This document shows, one piece after another, positions 43,483 to 51,714 of a stretch of 55,545 nucleotides of DNA. The translations under genes and the position numbers were made by a program. Positions within the stretch are counted from its first letter, which is position 1, and each line of letters opens with the position of its first letter. The notes under the pieces were generated by a model, which was not told the origin of the DNA, made no database searches, and saw nothing but the letters and a program-made list of their open reading frames with translations. Source of the DNA: Pseudomonadota bacterium (GTDB lineage Bacteria; Pseudomonadota; Alphaproteobacteria; Sphingomonadales; Sphingomonadaceae); the NCBI GenBank assembly GCA_021847605.1, contig JAJZQN010000029.1:1-55545 (forward strand), in the 5' to 3' direction.

Positions 43483-44883
43483 ATGACCGTTCTGCTGACT
43501 GACGACACCACATTCGACCTGTCCTTCCCCGCTATCGTCGTGGGGGCGGGCGGCACCGGCCTTGCCGCCGCGCTGGCGCTGCGCGATGCGGGCGTCGATG
43601 TGCTGGTGATCGAACGCGATCCGACCCCGCTGGGGTCGACCGCCATGTCCACCGGCCTCATTCCGGCGGCAGGGACGCCGGAGCAGGCGGCAGCTGGCAT
43701 CGACGACAGCGCGGAGCGTTTCGCCGACGACATCATGGCCAAGACCAAGGGCAAGACCGATCGCGCCATGGCGCTGCGTCTGGCGGAGGAGTCGGCCGAC
43801 ACCGTGGCGTGGCTGCGCGACGTTCATGCCGTGCCGCTCACTCTGGTCGACGGCTTCCTCTATCCCGGCCACAGTGCGCGCCGCATGTATGGCACGCCGG
43901 GCCGGTCGGGCGGGCAGTTGATGGCGGCGATGGAATCCGCGGCGGAGCAGGCTGGCGTCATCGTCCTGACCGACGCATCGGTCGAGATGCTGCATGTCGC
44001 GGGGCAGGCCGTCACCGGCGTGCGTATCCGTCGCCCCGACGGCGCGCTGGAGGATATTGGCTGCGACGCGCTGATCCTCGCCTGTTCGGGATTTGGCGGT
44101 AATTCTAAGCTGATCGAGCGCTGGATTCCCGAAATGGCGGGTGCGGTTTTCCACGGGCATCCCGGCAATAAAGGCGATGCGCTGGCATGGGGTGAGGCGA
44201 TGGGCGCGGCGATGGCCGACCTTTCCGCCTATCAGGGTCATGGCGGGCTTGCCGCCGGTCATGGCGTGCCGATCCTGTGGCCGCTGATCATGGAAGGCGG
44301 CTTTCAGGTCAACAAGGCTGGCGAGCGCTTTTCCAACGAGGCGGCCGGCTATTCGGAGCAGGCGGCCAAGGTCAATGCGCAGGCCGATCATGTCGCCTGG
44401 TCGATCTTCGACGATCGCCTGCACCAGTTGATGTGCCAGTTCGAGGATTATCGGGACGCGCTGGAGGCTGGCGCCGTGGTGGAGGCTGCTGATGTCGATG
44501 CACTTGCCGCCGCCACCGGATTGCCGCTCGACGCGCTGTCGCAGACATTGGCTGACGTGGCAGCCATGGTGCAGGGCGAGCGGACCGATCCGTTCGGTCG
44601 CGACTTTAGCGGCAAGCCGGTGCTGGCCGCGCCCTATCGCGCCGCCAAGGTGACGGGCGCGCTGTTCCATACGCAGGGTGGCCTGGTCATCGACGCGGAT
44701 GCGCGGGTGCTGGCGTCCGATGGCGCGCCCATGCCCAATTTGTTCGCTGGCGGTGGAGCTGCGCGGGGCATTTCCGGGCCGGGCGCGGATGGCTATATGG
44801 CGGGCAACGGCTTGCTGACGGCGACGACGCTGGGCAAGCTGGCCGGGCGAGCCGCCGCGCGGCAACTCAACGCTTCGAATTAA
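43483..44883 (+). CDS. FAD-dependent oxidoreductase (fumarate reductase/ketosteroid dehydrogenase type)
   Basis: 466-residue flavoprotein of the FAD_binding_2 family. The dinucleotide fold is V-V-G-A-G-G-T-G-L-A-A-A-L-A-L with E at the end of strand 2 (V-I-E-R-D). The active-site-like blocks are Y-G-T-P-G-R-S-G-G and G-F-G-G-N, and the C-terminal F-A-G-G-G-A-A-R-G-I-S-G-P-G-A-D-G-Y-M-A-G-N-G-L-L belongs to the succinate dehydrogenase/fumarate reductase/tricarballylate dehydrogenase superfamily. It inserts or removes a C=C next to a carbonyl or carboxyl. Last gene of the island's first operon; a strong terminator follows. Confidence 0.88.
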   Translation: MTVLLTDDTTFDLSFPAIVVGAGGTGLAAALALRDAGVDVLVIERDPTPLGSTAMSTGLIPAAGTPEQAAAGIDDSAERFADDIMAKTKGKTDRAMALRLAEESADTVAWLRDVHAVPLTLVDGFLYPGHSARRMYGTPGRSGGQLMAAMESAAEQAGVIVLTDASVEMLHVAGQAVTGVRIRRPDGALEDIGCDALILACSGFGGNSKLIERWIPEMAGAVFHGHPGNKGDALAWGEAMGAAMADLSAYQGHGGLAAGHGVPILWPLIMEGGFQVNKAGERFSNEAAGYSEQAAKVNAQADHVAWSIFDDRLHQLMCQFEDYRDALEAGAVVEAADVDALAAATGLPLDALSQTLADVAAMVQGERTDPFGRDFSGKPVLAAPYRAAKVTGALFHTQGGLVIDADARVLASDGAPMPNLFAGGGAARGISGPGADGYMAGNGLLTATTLGKLAGRAAARQLNASN

Positions 44884-44942
44884 GCTATTCCCGTTCGACA
44901 GCGGGGCCGGACTGCACGCCGGTACCCTGTCGCTATGGGAAG

Positions 44943-44983
44943 GGAAGGCGGGCTATTTTCTCCCGCCCGCCTTCCTCCTTTTT
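44943..44983. terminator. Bidirectional terminator between convergent operons
   Basis: GGAAGGCGGGC and GCCCGCCTTCC make an 11-bp perfect stem (44943-44975), followed by TCCTTTTT on the plus strand. It serves the flavoprotein operon and possibly the leftward leuCD-like pair. Confidence 0.85.
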
Positions 44984-45591
44984 CAGTGCGGGTAAATCCA
45001 CGGACGGATGAGCGCGTCCTTTGCCAGAAACGCTTCGATCCTGTCGCGCTCCAGCAAGGTCTGGCCGATCGGGTCCAGCCCCAACAGCAGGGCGCGCCGC
45101 GCTTCTTCCGGCAAATGAAAAGGCAGGGCGGTGCCATCGGCGCCCATGACCTGCATCTCTTCCAGACTGATATGGATGGGTGCCGGCATGGCGTCCGCCA
45201 GCTTCACAATCTCCTCAATTGCCAGCGTCACCGGCACGATGCCGTTGCGGATGCAATTACCATGGAAAATCGGGTTGAAGGATGGTGCGACGATGGCCCG
45301 AAAACCATATTCGGCCAGCGCCCATGCCGCATGTTCCCGGCTGGACCCGCAACCGAAATTGGCCCCCGACAAGAGGAAGCGGGCTTCGCGATAGGCTGGC
45401 TGGTTCAGGATGAAGTCCGGCACCGGATCGCGCCCGCCCACCTGCGTGTAACGCCATCCGGCGAACAGGCCGTCTTTGAGGCCCGTCTTGCCCACCGTCT
45501 TCATCTCCCGCGAGGGGATGATGGCATCGGTGTCGACATTGTCGCGGATCAGCGGCGCGGCAATCGCCGTCATGCTGGTAAAGGGGATCAT
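44983..45591 (-). CDS. 3-isopropylmalate dehydratase small subunit-like protein
   Basis: 202-residue swivelling-domain subunit of the LeuD type: D-N-V-D-T-D-A-I-I-P-S-R near the N-terminus and N-F-G-C-G-S-S-R-E-H-A-A-W-A-L in the middle. It pairs with the large subunit upstream (4-base overlap). Location in a catabolic island under a GntR operator suggests it hydrates or isomerises a substituted maleate/citraconate rather than acting in leucine biosynthesis; related LeuCD-type enzymes act on citraconate, maleate and 2,3-dimethylmaleate. Confidence 0.9.
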   Translation of the reverse strand: MIPFTSMTAIAAPLIRDNVDTDAIIPSREMKTVGKTGLKDGLFAGWRYTQVGGRDPVPDFILNQPAYREARFLLSGANFGCGSSREHAAWALAEYGFRAIVAPSFNPIFHGNCIRNGIVPVTLAIEEIVKLADAMPAPIHISLEEMQVMGADGTALPFHLPEEARRALLLGLDPIGQTLLERDRIEAFLAKDALIRPWIYPH

Positions 45592-47000
45592 AGACTGGTT
45601 TCCCGGACAAAGGCTGCGGCGATGACGCCGGCAATGGCGGAGGCGGCCACGGTTTCGGGTGAAGCGATATGCGTGCGAGTCGACGGCCCCTGCCGGCTTT
45701 CGAAATTGCGGTTGGTGGAGGATATGACCCGTTCCTGTGGCCCGAAACTCTCACCCCCGGCAAAGAAGCACATGGAACATCCCGCTTCGCGCCATTCGAA
45801 CCCGGCGTCGAGGAAGATGCGGTCCAGCCCTTCGGCCTCGGCCTGCGCCTTCACCTGACTGGAGCCGGGTACGCAGATAGCGCGGACATGATCGGCGACA
45901 TGCCGTCCTTTCAGGATGGCGGCGGCGCGGCGCAGATCGGACAGGCGGCTGTTGGTGCAGGAGCCGATGAACGCGCCGTCGATGCGCAGGCCCGATATGG
46001 GCTGACCCGGCGTCACGTTCATATAATCGCGTGCGCGGGCATGGGCCTCGGCACTGTCCCGACCGGCCACTTCCTGCGCCGTCGGAACGGTGGCGTCGAT
46101 CGCCAGCGACTGTTGCGGACTGGTGCCCCAGCTTATCATCGGCACGACATCGGCCGCGTCAAAGCGCAGATCGGTGTCGAAACGGGCGTCAGGATCGCTA
46201 CTGAGCGATTGCCAGCTTGCGAGCGCTGCATCCCAATCGGCCCCCTTGGGCGCGAAGGGGCGGCCCTTCACATAATCGAATATGGCCTGATCCGGCGCGA
46301 TGATGGCGGTGAAGGCGCCCAGTTCGGTTGCCATGTTGCACAGGGTCATGCGCCCTTCGGCATCCAGCGCGGTGATGGCGCTGCCCGCATATTCCAGCAC
46401 CTTGCCCCGCGCGCCGGCCGACCCGATCCGGGCAAGGATATGCAGCGCCAGATCCTTGGCACTGACATTTGGCCCCAATTGCGAATCGACGGTGATCCGC
46501 ATGGTGCCGGGGCGCTGTACCCGCAAGGTGCCGGTCGCCAGCGCATGTTCCGCCTCGCTGGAGCCGATGCCCCATGCCAGCGCGCCGAACGCGCCCTGCG
46601 TGCAGGTATGGCTGTCGGGACAGACCAGAGTGATGCCGGGGATCAATATGCCCTGTTCCGGTGACATGACATGGACGATGCCCTGACGCGGATCGGTGAT
46701 GTCGAACAGGTGGATGCCCGCATCGCGTGCGCCCTGACGGGTCGCCTGAATGAAGGCGGTGCCGGTCGGCATCAGGGTCGCGTCGCCGCGACCCGGCCGG
46801 GTATCGACAATATGGTCCATGGTGGCAAAGGCGCGCTGCGGCGCCAGGACGCGATGCCCCGCCTGTTTCAGGCTTTCGAGCGCCACGCCGCCGGTCCGTT
46901 CATGCATCAGCACACGGTCGATCGCCAGCAAGGCGGCATCGCCGTCAATGTCCATGACGACATGCATGTCCCACAATTTTTCGAACAGCGTCTTGCTCAT
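45588..47000 (-). CDS. 3-isopropylmalate dehydratase large subunit-like protein
   Basis: 470-residue 4Fe-4S hydro-lyase of the LeuC type. It has C-P-D-S-H-T-C-T-Q-G-A-F-G-A-L-A, G-S-S-E-A-E-H, the cluster cysteines in G-S-C-T-N-S-R and A-G-C-S-M-C-F-F, and S-S-T-N-R-N-F-E-S-R-Q-G. Downstream of the CxxC the sequence F-F-A-G-G-E-S differs from the usual LeuC block, and the N-terminal K-L-W-D-M-H-V-V segment is also diverged, supporting a changed substrate. It is the first gene of the leftward pair. A predicted GntR operator sits 31 bases upstream, shared with the divergent regulator. Confidence 0.9.
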   Translation of the reverse strand: MSKTLFEKLWDMHVVMDIDGDAALLAIDRVLMHERTGGVALESLKQAGHRVLAPQRAFATMDHIVDTRPGRGDATLMPTGTAFIQATRQGARDAGIHLFDITDPRQGIVHVMSPEQGILIPGITLVCPDSHTCTQGAFGALAWGIGSSEAEHALATGTLRVQRPGTMRITVDSQLGPNVSAKDLALHILARIGSAGARGKVLEYAGSAITALDAEGRMTLCNMATELGAFTAIIAPDQAIFDYVKGRPFAPKGADWDAALASWQSLSSDPDARFDTDLRFDAADVVPMISWGTSPQQSLAIDATVPTAQEVAGRDSAEAHARARDYMNVTPGQPISGLRIDGAFIGSCTNSRLSDLRRAAAILKGRHVADHVRAICVPGSSQVKAQAEAEGLDRIFLDAGFEWREAGCSMCFFAGGESFGPQERVISSTNRNFESRQGPSTRTHIASPETVAASAIAGVIAAAFVRETSL

Positions 47001-47030
47001 GAAGGACGACTATCTGCTGCTTCGTTCAAA

Positions 47031-47048
47031 TGATATGTAAACATAACA
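47031..47048. promoter_or_regulatory. 18-bp TGT-N12-ACA operator, site 3
   Basis: TGATATGTAAACATAACA, with a TATGTAAACATA core palindrome, in the 94-base gap between the leuC-like gene and the GntR regulator. It fits auto-control plus control of the hydratase pair. Confidence 0.65.
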
Positions 47049-47094
47049 ATTAACCCGGTTTCCCCTCCTGCATTCATCGGCTAGGCTGGCAGCG

Positions 47095-47883
47095 ATGACC
47101 AAAACCGCCACTCCCCCTGAAACAGCCCCATCCCAACTGGTATCCCGATCCAATGCGGTGCCGCTCTATCATCAGATATTCCTGGGCCTGCGGGATCAGA
47201 TCATGCATGGTCAGCTCACATTCGGGGCGCCGGTGCCGACCGAACTGGAACTGGTGGCCCAGCATGGCGTGTCGCGGATAACGGCGCGGCGGGCGTTGCA
47301 TGAACTGGCCGAAAGCGGCCTTGTCGAACGCAAGCGCCGCGTGGGAACGCGCGTGGTGTACCGTACGTCGGCGGTCCCGCTGGAAGCGAATGTGGAGCAG
47401 GCGGTCGAATCGCTGATCGCTTTCGGCCGCAATACGCCGGTCAAGGTGATCGACATTGTCGAGGAAGCAGCGCCCCGTCAGGTCGCCGACATATTGGAGC
47501 GTTCCGAAGGGGCCATGATGCTGCGCGGGCGGCGCATCCGCCACCTCGACCGGCAACCGCTGGGCCTGACGACCAGTTGGGTTCCCGTCGACCTCGGCGT
47601 CAAGCTCAACAAGACCCTGCTGACCAAGCAGCCGATTCTCGATCTGATGCGGGAGGCTGGCTTCATTCCCGGCAGCGGGCGTCAGACGATTTCCGCCCGC
47701 CACGCCGACCCGGAAACCGCCGCGATCCTCAATCTGGAGCCGCGTGCGGCGCTGTTGCGGGTCGAGCGGGTGATCTTCGACGCCGATGGCGGCGCCATTC
47801 TCTACACGATCGCCGACTATCGCGCCGACCGCTACCGGCTGAGCCTGGATCTGCATGGCGGGGCTAAGCCGCAAGTGGGGTAG
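47095..47883 (+). CDS. GntR-family regulator (HutC/UTRA subfamily)
   Basis: 262 residues: GntR winged helix at about 20-90 (L-R-D-Q-I-M-H-G-Q-L, P-T-E-L-E-L-V-A-Q-H-G-V-S-R-I-T-A-R-R-A-L-H-E-L) and a C-terminal UTRA effector domain. HutC-type proteins are usually repressors relieved by a pathway metabolite. The gene lies in the middle of the island, divergent from leuCD-like genes and convergent with the CoA-transferase (1-base gap). It is the only regulator in the 37-55 kb block, so it most likely binds the five shared 18-bp sites. Confidence 0.93.
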   Translation: MTKTATPPETAPSQLVSRSNAVPLYHQIFLGLRDQIMHGQLTFGAPVPTELELVAQHGVSRITARRALHELAESGLVERKRRVGTRVVYRTSAVPLEANVEQAVESLIAFGRNTPVKVIDIVEEAAPRQVADILERSEGAMMLRGRRIRHLDRQPLGLTTSWVPVDLGVKLNKTLLTKQPILDLMREAGFIPGSGRQTISARHADPETAAILNLEPRAALLRVERVIFDADGGAILYTIADYRADRYRLSLDLHGGAKPQVG

Positions 47884-47884
47884 A

Positions 47885-49054
47885 TCAGGACAGGGCGGCG
47901 CTGATCGCCGCCTCGTCCAGTCCCATTTCACGCAGCAATGCCGCGCCATCGGCACCGGCCACAGGCAGATCGCGGCGAAGCGGCAGGCGTTCGCCATCGA
48001 TTTCGATAGGCAGGCCGGGCAGGCGTGTTTCTGTGCCGTTCGGCAGGGTCAGGTCGACCAGACCGCCGCCTTCCACCAGATGCGGGTCGTCGAACAGGTC
48101 GGTCGGGCGGGCGATCGGTGCAAAGGGCAGGCCGGTCGCCTCCAGTCGCGCGATCAGGTCCGCCCGGGACATCGAAGCAAACAGGGCGCGCACGATCGGC
48201 AAAATCCGCTCCCGCGCCTCGACCCGCGCATTGTTGGCGCGCAGCGACATGTCGTTCAGCAGATCGTCCAGACCGAACGCCTGACAGAAGCTGAGCCACT
48301 GGCCATCGCTCACTACCCCGACGAACAATTGCTCATCAGCGTTGCGGGTCTGGAACACGTCATAGATGGCCCATGCGGAAAGCCGTTCGGGCATGGGGCG
48401 CGGCGCGGCGCCGGTGACGGCCTCCTGCGCCATATGTTGTCCCACCAGAAAGGCGGTGGTTTCGAACAGGGCGCATTTCACCTCCGCCCCCTTGCCGGTG
48501 CGGTGGCGCCGTTCCAGCGCGGCGAGGATGGCGATGACGCCGAACATGCCGCCGGTAATGTCAACGACCGACGCGCCCGCGCGTAGCGGGCGGCCTGACG
48601 GGCCGGTCATATAGGCAAGGCCGCCCATCATCTGCGTCACTTCGTCCAGCGCCGTGCGCTTCTCATAAGGGCCGGTCAGGAATCCCTTGGCCGAGCAATA
48701 GATGAGGCCCGGATTCTCCTTTGACAGCGCCTCATAGCCAAGGCCCAGCCGATCGAGCGTGCCGGGACGGAAATTTTCGACCACGATGTCGGCCGACTGC
48801 GCCAGCGCAAAGGCCGCCTCGCGCCCCGCATCGCTTTTGAGGTCGAGGCAGATGCTACGCTTGTTGCGGTTGAACATGGGAAAATAGCCCGCGCCCGAGC
48901 CGAGGAGGTTGCGGGTCTGGTCGCCGCCCTTCGGCTCCACCTTGATCACTTCCGCGCCCAGATCGCCCAGGATCACGCCGACCGATGGTCCCATGACCAT
49001 GTGCGTGAATTCAACCAGCCGGATCCCGGCAAGCGGCAATGCATCCGCGTTCAT
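47885..49054 (-). CDS. CaiB/BaiF family (type III) CoA-transferase
   Basis: 389 residues; transfers CoA between carboxylic acids through an aspartyl-CoA thioester. Start block L-A-G-I-R-L-V-E-F-T-H-M-V-M-G-P, D-L-G-A-E-V-I-K-V-E-P, catalytic Asp137 in A-L-D-E-V-T-Q-M-M-G-G, and R-A-G-A-S-V-V-D-I. Relatives include formyl-CoA, succinyl-CoA:citramalate and carnitine CoA-transferases. It is divergent from the HMG-CoA-lyase-like gene with an 18-bp GntR-type site between, so the two probably act in sequence: acid activated here, CoA ester cleaved next. Confidence 0.92.
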   Translation of the reverse strand: MNADALPLAGIRLVEFTHMVMGPSVGVILGDLGAEVIKVEPKGGDQTRNLLGSGAGYFPMFNRNKRSICLDLKSDAGREAAFALAQSADIVVENFRPGTLDRLGLGYEALSKENPGLIYCSAKGFLTGPYEKRTALDEVTQMMGGLAYMTGPSGRPLRAGASVVDITGGMFGVIAILAALERRHRTGKGAEVKCALFETTAFLVGQHMAQEAVTGAAPRPMPERLSAWAIYDVFQTRNADEQLFVGVVSDGQWLSFCQAFGLDDLLNDMSLRANNARVEARERILPIVRALFASMSRADLIARLEATGLPFAPIARPTDLFDDPHLVEGGGLVDLTLPNGTETRLPGLPIEIDGERLPLRRDLPVAGADGAALLREMGLDEAAISAALS

Positions 49055-49106
49055 ATCTTCCCCTGCAAATCATGCGATAAACGCCTATCGACAGCCCCTC
49101 ATAAAT

Positions 49107-49124
49107 TGTTATAGAAATAATACA
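49107..49124. promoter_or_regulatory. 18-bp TGT-N12-ACA operator, site 4
   Basis: TGTTATAGAAATAATACA in the 88-base divergent gap between the CoA-transferase and the lyase gene. Confidence 0.65.
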
Positions 49125-49142
49125 ATAGCGCGAGGGATCAGA

Positions 49143-50108
49143 ATGTCGGAACGCATATTGATTAGTGAAGTCGGGCCACGGGACGGGCTGCAAAGCATCA
49201 AGCCCATATTGCCGACCGACGTGAAAAAGGCATGGATCGCGGCCGAAGCGGCGGCGGGCGTGGCAGAGATTGAGGTAGGCAGTTTCGTGCCTGCCAAATT
49301 GCTGCCCCAACTGGCGGATACGGCGGAAATCACCGCCTATGCGCGCAGCATTCCCGGCCTGACGGTCGCCGCTCTGGTCCCCAATGCGAAGGGGGGCGCC
49401 GCCGCGATCGCGGCAGGCGCGCACAAGATCACGCTGCCCCTGTCGGTGTCGGAGACGCACAGCCTGGCTAATCTGCGTCGCAATCATGCGCAGGTGCTGG
49501 ATGAAGCGCGTCAGATCGGCGCGATGATCGCAGCGCTGCCAGCGGCCGAACGCCCGCATTTCGAAGGGAGCCTGTCGACTGTCTTTGGCTGCACGCTGGA
49601 GGGGAATATCGCTGACGGTCAGATCGCGATGCTGGCCGAGGCGCTGATGGCGGCGGGTTGCGATGAAATCGGCCTTGCCGACACGACGGGTTATGCCAAT
49701 CCCGCGAGCGTGCGGCACATGGTCCGCTTCGTGCGTGGGGTAGTAGGCGATGCCGCCGTGACCGGCATCCATCTGCACAATACACGCGGCCTTGGCCTTG
49801 CCAATGTGCTGGCGGGTCTGGAGGCGGGCCTCACCACGTTCGACAGTTCGCTGGCGGGCCTTGGCGGCTGTCCCTTCGCGCCCGGCGCCAGCGGCAATAT
49901 CGTGACCGAGGATCTGGTGTTCATGCTCGAATCGATGGGCATATCGACCGGGATCGACATGGACAGGTTGATGGGGGTGCGCGATCTTCTGAAGGCCGCG
50001 CTGCCCGAAGAGCCGCTTTATGGCTTCGTGACGGAGGCGGGATTGCCGCTCGGCTTCGTTCCAGCAGGAACCAGCACATATCTGGAAAGAAAGGAAGAAA
50101 TGGCGTGA
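49143..50108 (+). CDS. HMG-CoA lyase family protein
   Basis: 321-residue TIM-barrel lyase of the HMGL/DRE family. It carries I-S-E-V-G-P-R-D-G-L-Q (metal Asp), the H-x-H motif in G-I-H-L-H-N-T-R-G and the catalytic Cys loop G-G-C-P-F-A-P-G-A-S-G-N. The family cleaves 3-hydroxy-3-methyl acyl-CoA esters to acetyl-CoA and an oxo acid. With a CoA-transferase and a LeuCD-like hydratase in the same regulon, citramalyl-CoA or a homologue is a plausible substrate (inference); HMG-CoA itself is possible. It heads the operon with the cysteine hydrolase and two deacetylase-like genes. Confidence 0.9.
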   Translation: MSERILISEVGPRDGLQSIKPILPTDVKKAWIAAEAAAGVAEIEVGSFVPAKLLPQLADTAEITAYARSIPGLTVAALVPNAKGGAAAIAAGAHKITLPLSVSETHSLANLRRNHAQVLDEARQIGAMIAALPAAERPHFEGSLSTVFGCTLEGNIADGQIAMLAEALMAAGCDEIGLADTTGYANPASVRHMVRFVRGVVGDAAVTGIHLHNTRGLGLANVLAGLEAGLTTFDSSLAGLGGCPFAPGASGNIVTEDLVFMLESMGISTGIDMDRLMGVRDLLKAALPEEPLYGFVTEAGLPLGFVPAGTSTYLERKEEMA

Positions 50109-50788
50109 GCGACATATTGGGAACCCGGATGGTGTCCGATGGACGCACGGCGCGGCAGATTTTCGAAGAGGTGATGGCCAATCCCGCCCGGACGAAATTC
50201 GGCTTCGGTGAAAAGCTCGCCATCGTGAATGTCGACTTCCAGAACGCTTATACGCGGATCGACCAGTATAAGACCGCCTATGAAACCGATCCGCGCCAGA
50301 TCGAATATGTGAACATCATTTCCGATCTGGCCCGTGCCAAGGGGATGCCGGTCATCTGGACCCATGTCGCCTATGTCGAGGATGCGTCGGACGCCGGCGT
50401 TTGGGGTACCCGGACGAATACGCCCGATTCGCTTCAGAACATCAAATATGGCAGCGACCGTCACGCCTTTGACGACCGCTGCCGCATCGATGCCAGCGAC
50501 ATCATTTATGACAAGCGCATGCCGTCGGCCTTCTTTGAAACGCCGCTGCAAAGCCTGCTCGTGTGGCACAAGGTCGATACCGTGGTCGTGACCGGCGGCA
50601 GCACGTCGGGCTGCATTCGCGCAACCGCCGTCGATTCGCTGTCGCGCGGCTATCGCACGATCGTCCCGATCGAAACCTGCGCCGACAAGCATGAAAGCTA
50701 TCATTTCGCGAACCTGACCGACCTTCAGCTCAAATATGCCGATGTTGAGCCGGTTCAGACCGTGATCGACTGGCTGGAGGCACGCTGA
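50105..50788 (+). CDS. Isochorismatase-family cysteine hydrolase (amidase type)
   Basis: 227-residue amidohydrolase with the family triad D44 (V-N-V-D-F-Q-N), K137 (Y-D-K-R-M-P-S) and C170 (G-G-S-T-S-G-C-I-R-A-T-A). The S-T-S-G-C-x-R-A-T-x-x-D block matches N-carbamoylsarcosine amidase and maleamate amidohydrolase rather than isochorismatase, so a C-N bond of a half-amide or carbamoyl compound is the likely target. GTG start overlapping the lyase stop (GTGA). It is followed by a deacetylase-like gene whose ATG shares one base with its stop. Confidence 0.9.
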   Translation: MSDILGTRMVSDGRTARQIFEEVMANPARTKFGFGEKLAIVNVDFQNAYTRIDQYKTAYETDPRQIEYVNIISDLARAKGMPVIWTHVAYVEDASDAGVWGTRTNTPDSLQNIKYGSDRHAFDDRCRIDASDIIYDKRMPSAFFETPLQSLLVWHKVDTVVVTGGSTSGCIRATAVDSLSRGYRTIVPIETCADKHESYHFANLTDLQLKYADVEPVQTVIDWLEAR

Positions 50789-51714
50789 TGCGGGAGGGCG
50801 AAAAGGATCCGGGGCTGTACGATTTCCTGCCCTATCGGGGGCGGCCTAAGATCGAATGGCCCGATGGTAAGAAGGTTGCGGTGTGGGTGTCGCCGAATCT
50901 GGAATTTTACGAGATCGATCCGGCGCCTAACCCGCATCGCAAAAGCTGGGCAAAGCCGCACCCCGATGTCGTCGGCTACGCTCATCGCGATTATGCCAAC
51001 CGGGTCGGCCATTGGCGCATGGCCGACGTCATGAGCAAACATGGCTTTCCCGGCTCCGTATCGCTCTCCGTCGCGCTGTGCCAGCACGTCCCCGACGTGG
51101 TGGAGGATGCCAATGCGCGCGGCTGGGAATTTTTCAGCCATGGCATTTACAACACCCGCTACAGCTATGGCATGGACGAGGCGCAGGAACGCGCCATCAT
51201 CGAGGATTCGATCCGCACGGTCCGCGATGCCACAGGACAGACGATCAAGGGCTGGCTGGCCCCGGCGCTGACCCACACGCCGCGCACGCTCGACCTGATC
51301 GCCGAATATGGGCTGAGCTATACCTGTGACCTCTATCATGACGATCAGCCGACGCCGATCCATGTGGCGAACGGCAAGCTGATCTCCATGCCCTACAGCC
51401 TGGAGGTCAACGATCATTATGGATTCTTCGTCTATAATATGTCCCCGCGCGACTATGCCGACACGTTGATCCGCCAATATGAGCGGCTGGCGGCGGAGGG
51501 CGACGAATCCGGCACGGTCATGTGCATTCCGCTGCATAGCTATCTGATCGGCCAGCCGCACCGTATCGGTCCGTTCGAAGAAGTGCTGCGCCATATCGCG
51601 CAGGACGGTCGCGCCTGGATCACGCGCAGCGGCGACATCGCCGACCATTTCATCGGGCAGGGCTATGACAGGCTGCTGGCCGACGCCGCCCATCAGAGTG
51701 AGGATGCGCAATGA
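50788..51714 (+). CDS. Polysaccharide-deacetylase-fold protein 1 (PuuE/cyclic-imidase-like)
   Basis: 308 residues of the NodB/polysaccharide deacetylase superfamily. The classic T-F-D-D metal motif is replaced by S-P-N-L-E-F-Y, and the H-x3-H motif by F-F-S-H-G-I-Y-N-T-R. This matches the allantoinase PuuE/imidase branch that hydrolyses cyclic amides, not chitin or xylan. D-Y-A-N-R-V-G-H-W-R-M-A-D-V is typical of that branch. No signal peptide, so cytoplasmic. Overlaps both neighbours (start within the amidase stop, end within the next start by 4 bases). A cyclic imide or hydantoin-like substrate is inferred. Confidence 0.85.
   Translation: MREGEKDPGLYDFLPYRGRPKIEWPDGKKVAVWVSPNLEFYEIDPAPNPHRKSWAKPHPDVVGYAHRDYANRVGHWRMADVMSKHGFPGSVSLSVALCQHVPDVVEDANARGWEFFSHGIYNTRYSYGMDEAQERAIIEDSIRTVRDATGQTIKGWLAPALTHTPRTLDLIAEYGLSYTCDLYHDDQPTPIHVANGKLISMPYSLEVNDHYGFFVYNMSPRDYADTLIRQYERLAAEGDESGTVMCIPLHSYLIGQPHRIGPFEEVLRHIAQDGRAWITRSGDIADHFIGQGYDRLLADAAHQSEDAQ

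Noticed and set aside
43264..44865. 533-codon minus-strand frame across PrpD-like and flavoprotein genes
   Set aside because: Arg/Gln/His-rich shadow of two genuine genes.
44983..47000. LeuCD as leucine-biosynthesis genes
   Set aside because: They sit in a GntR-controlled catabolic regulon with no leuA/leuB, and the LeuC-like active-site block is diverged; I therefore left out leuC/leuD symbols.
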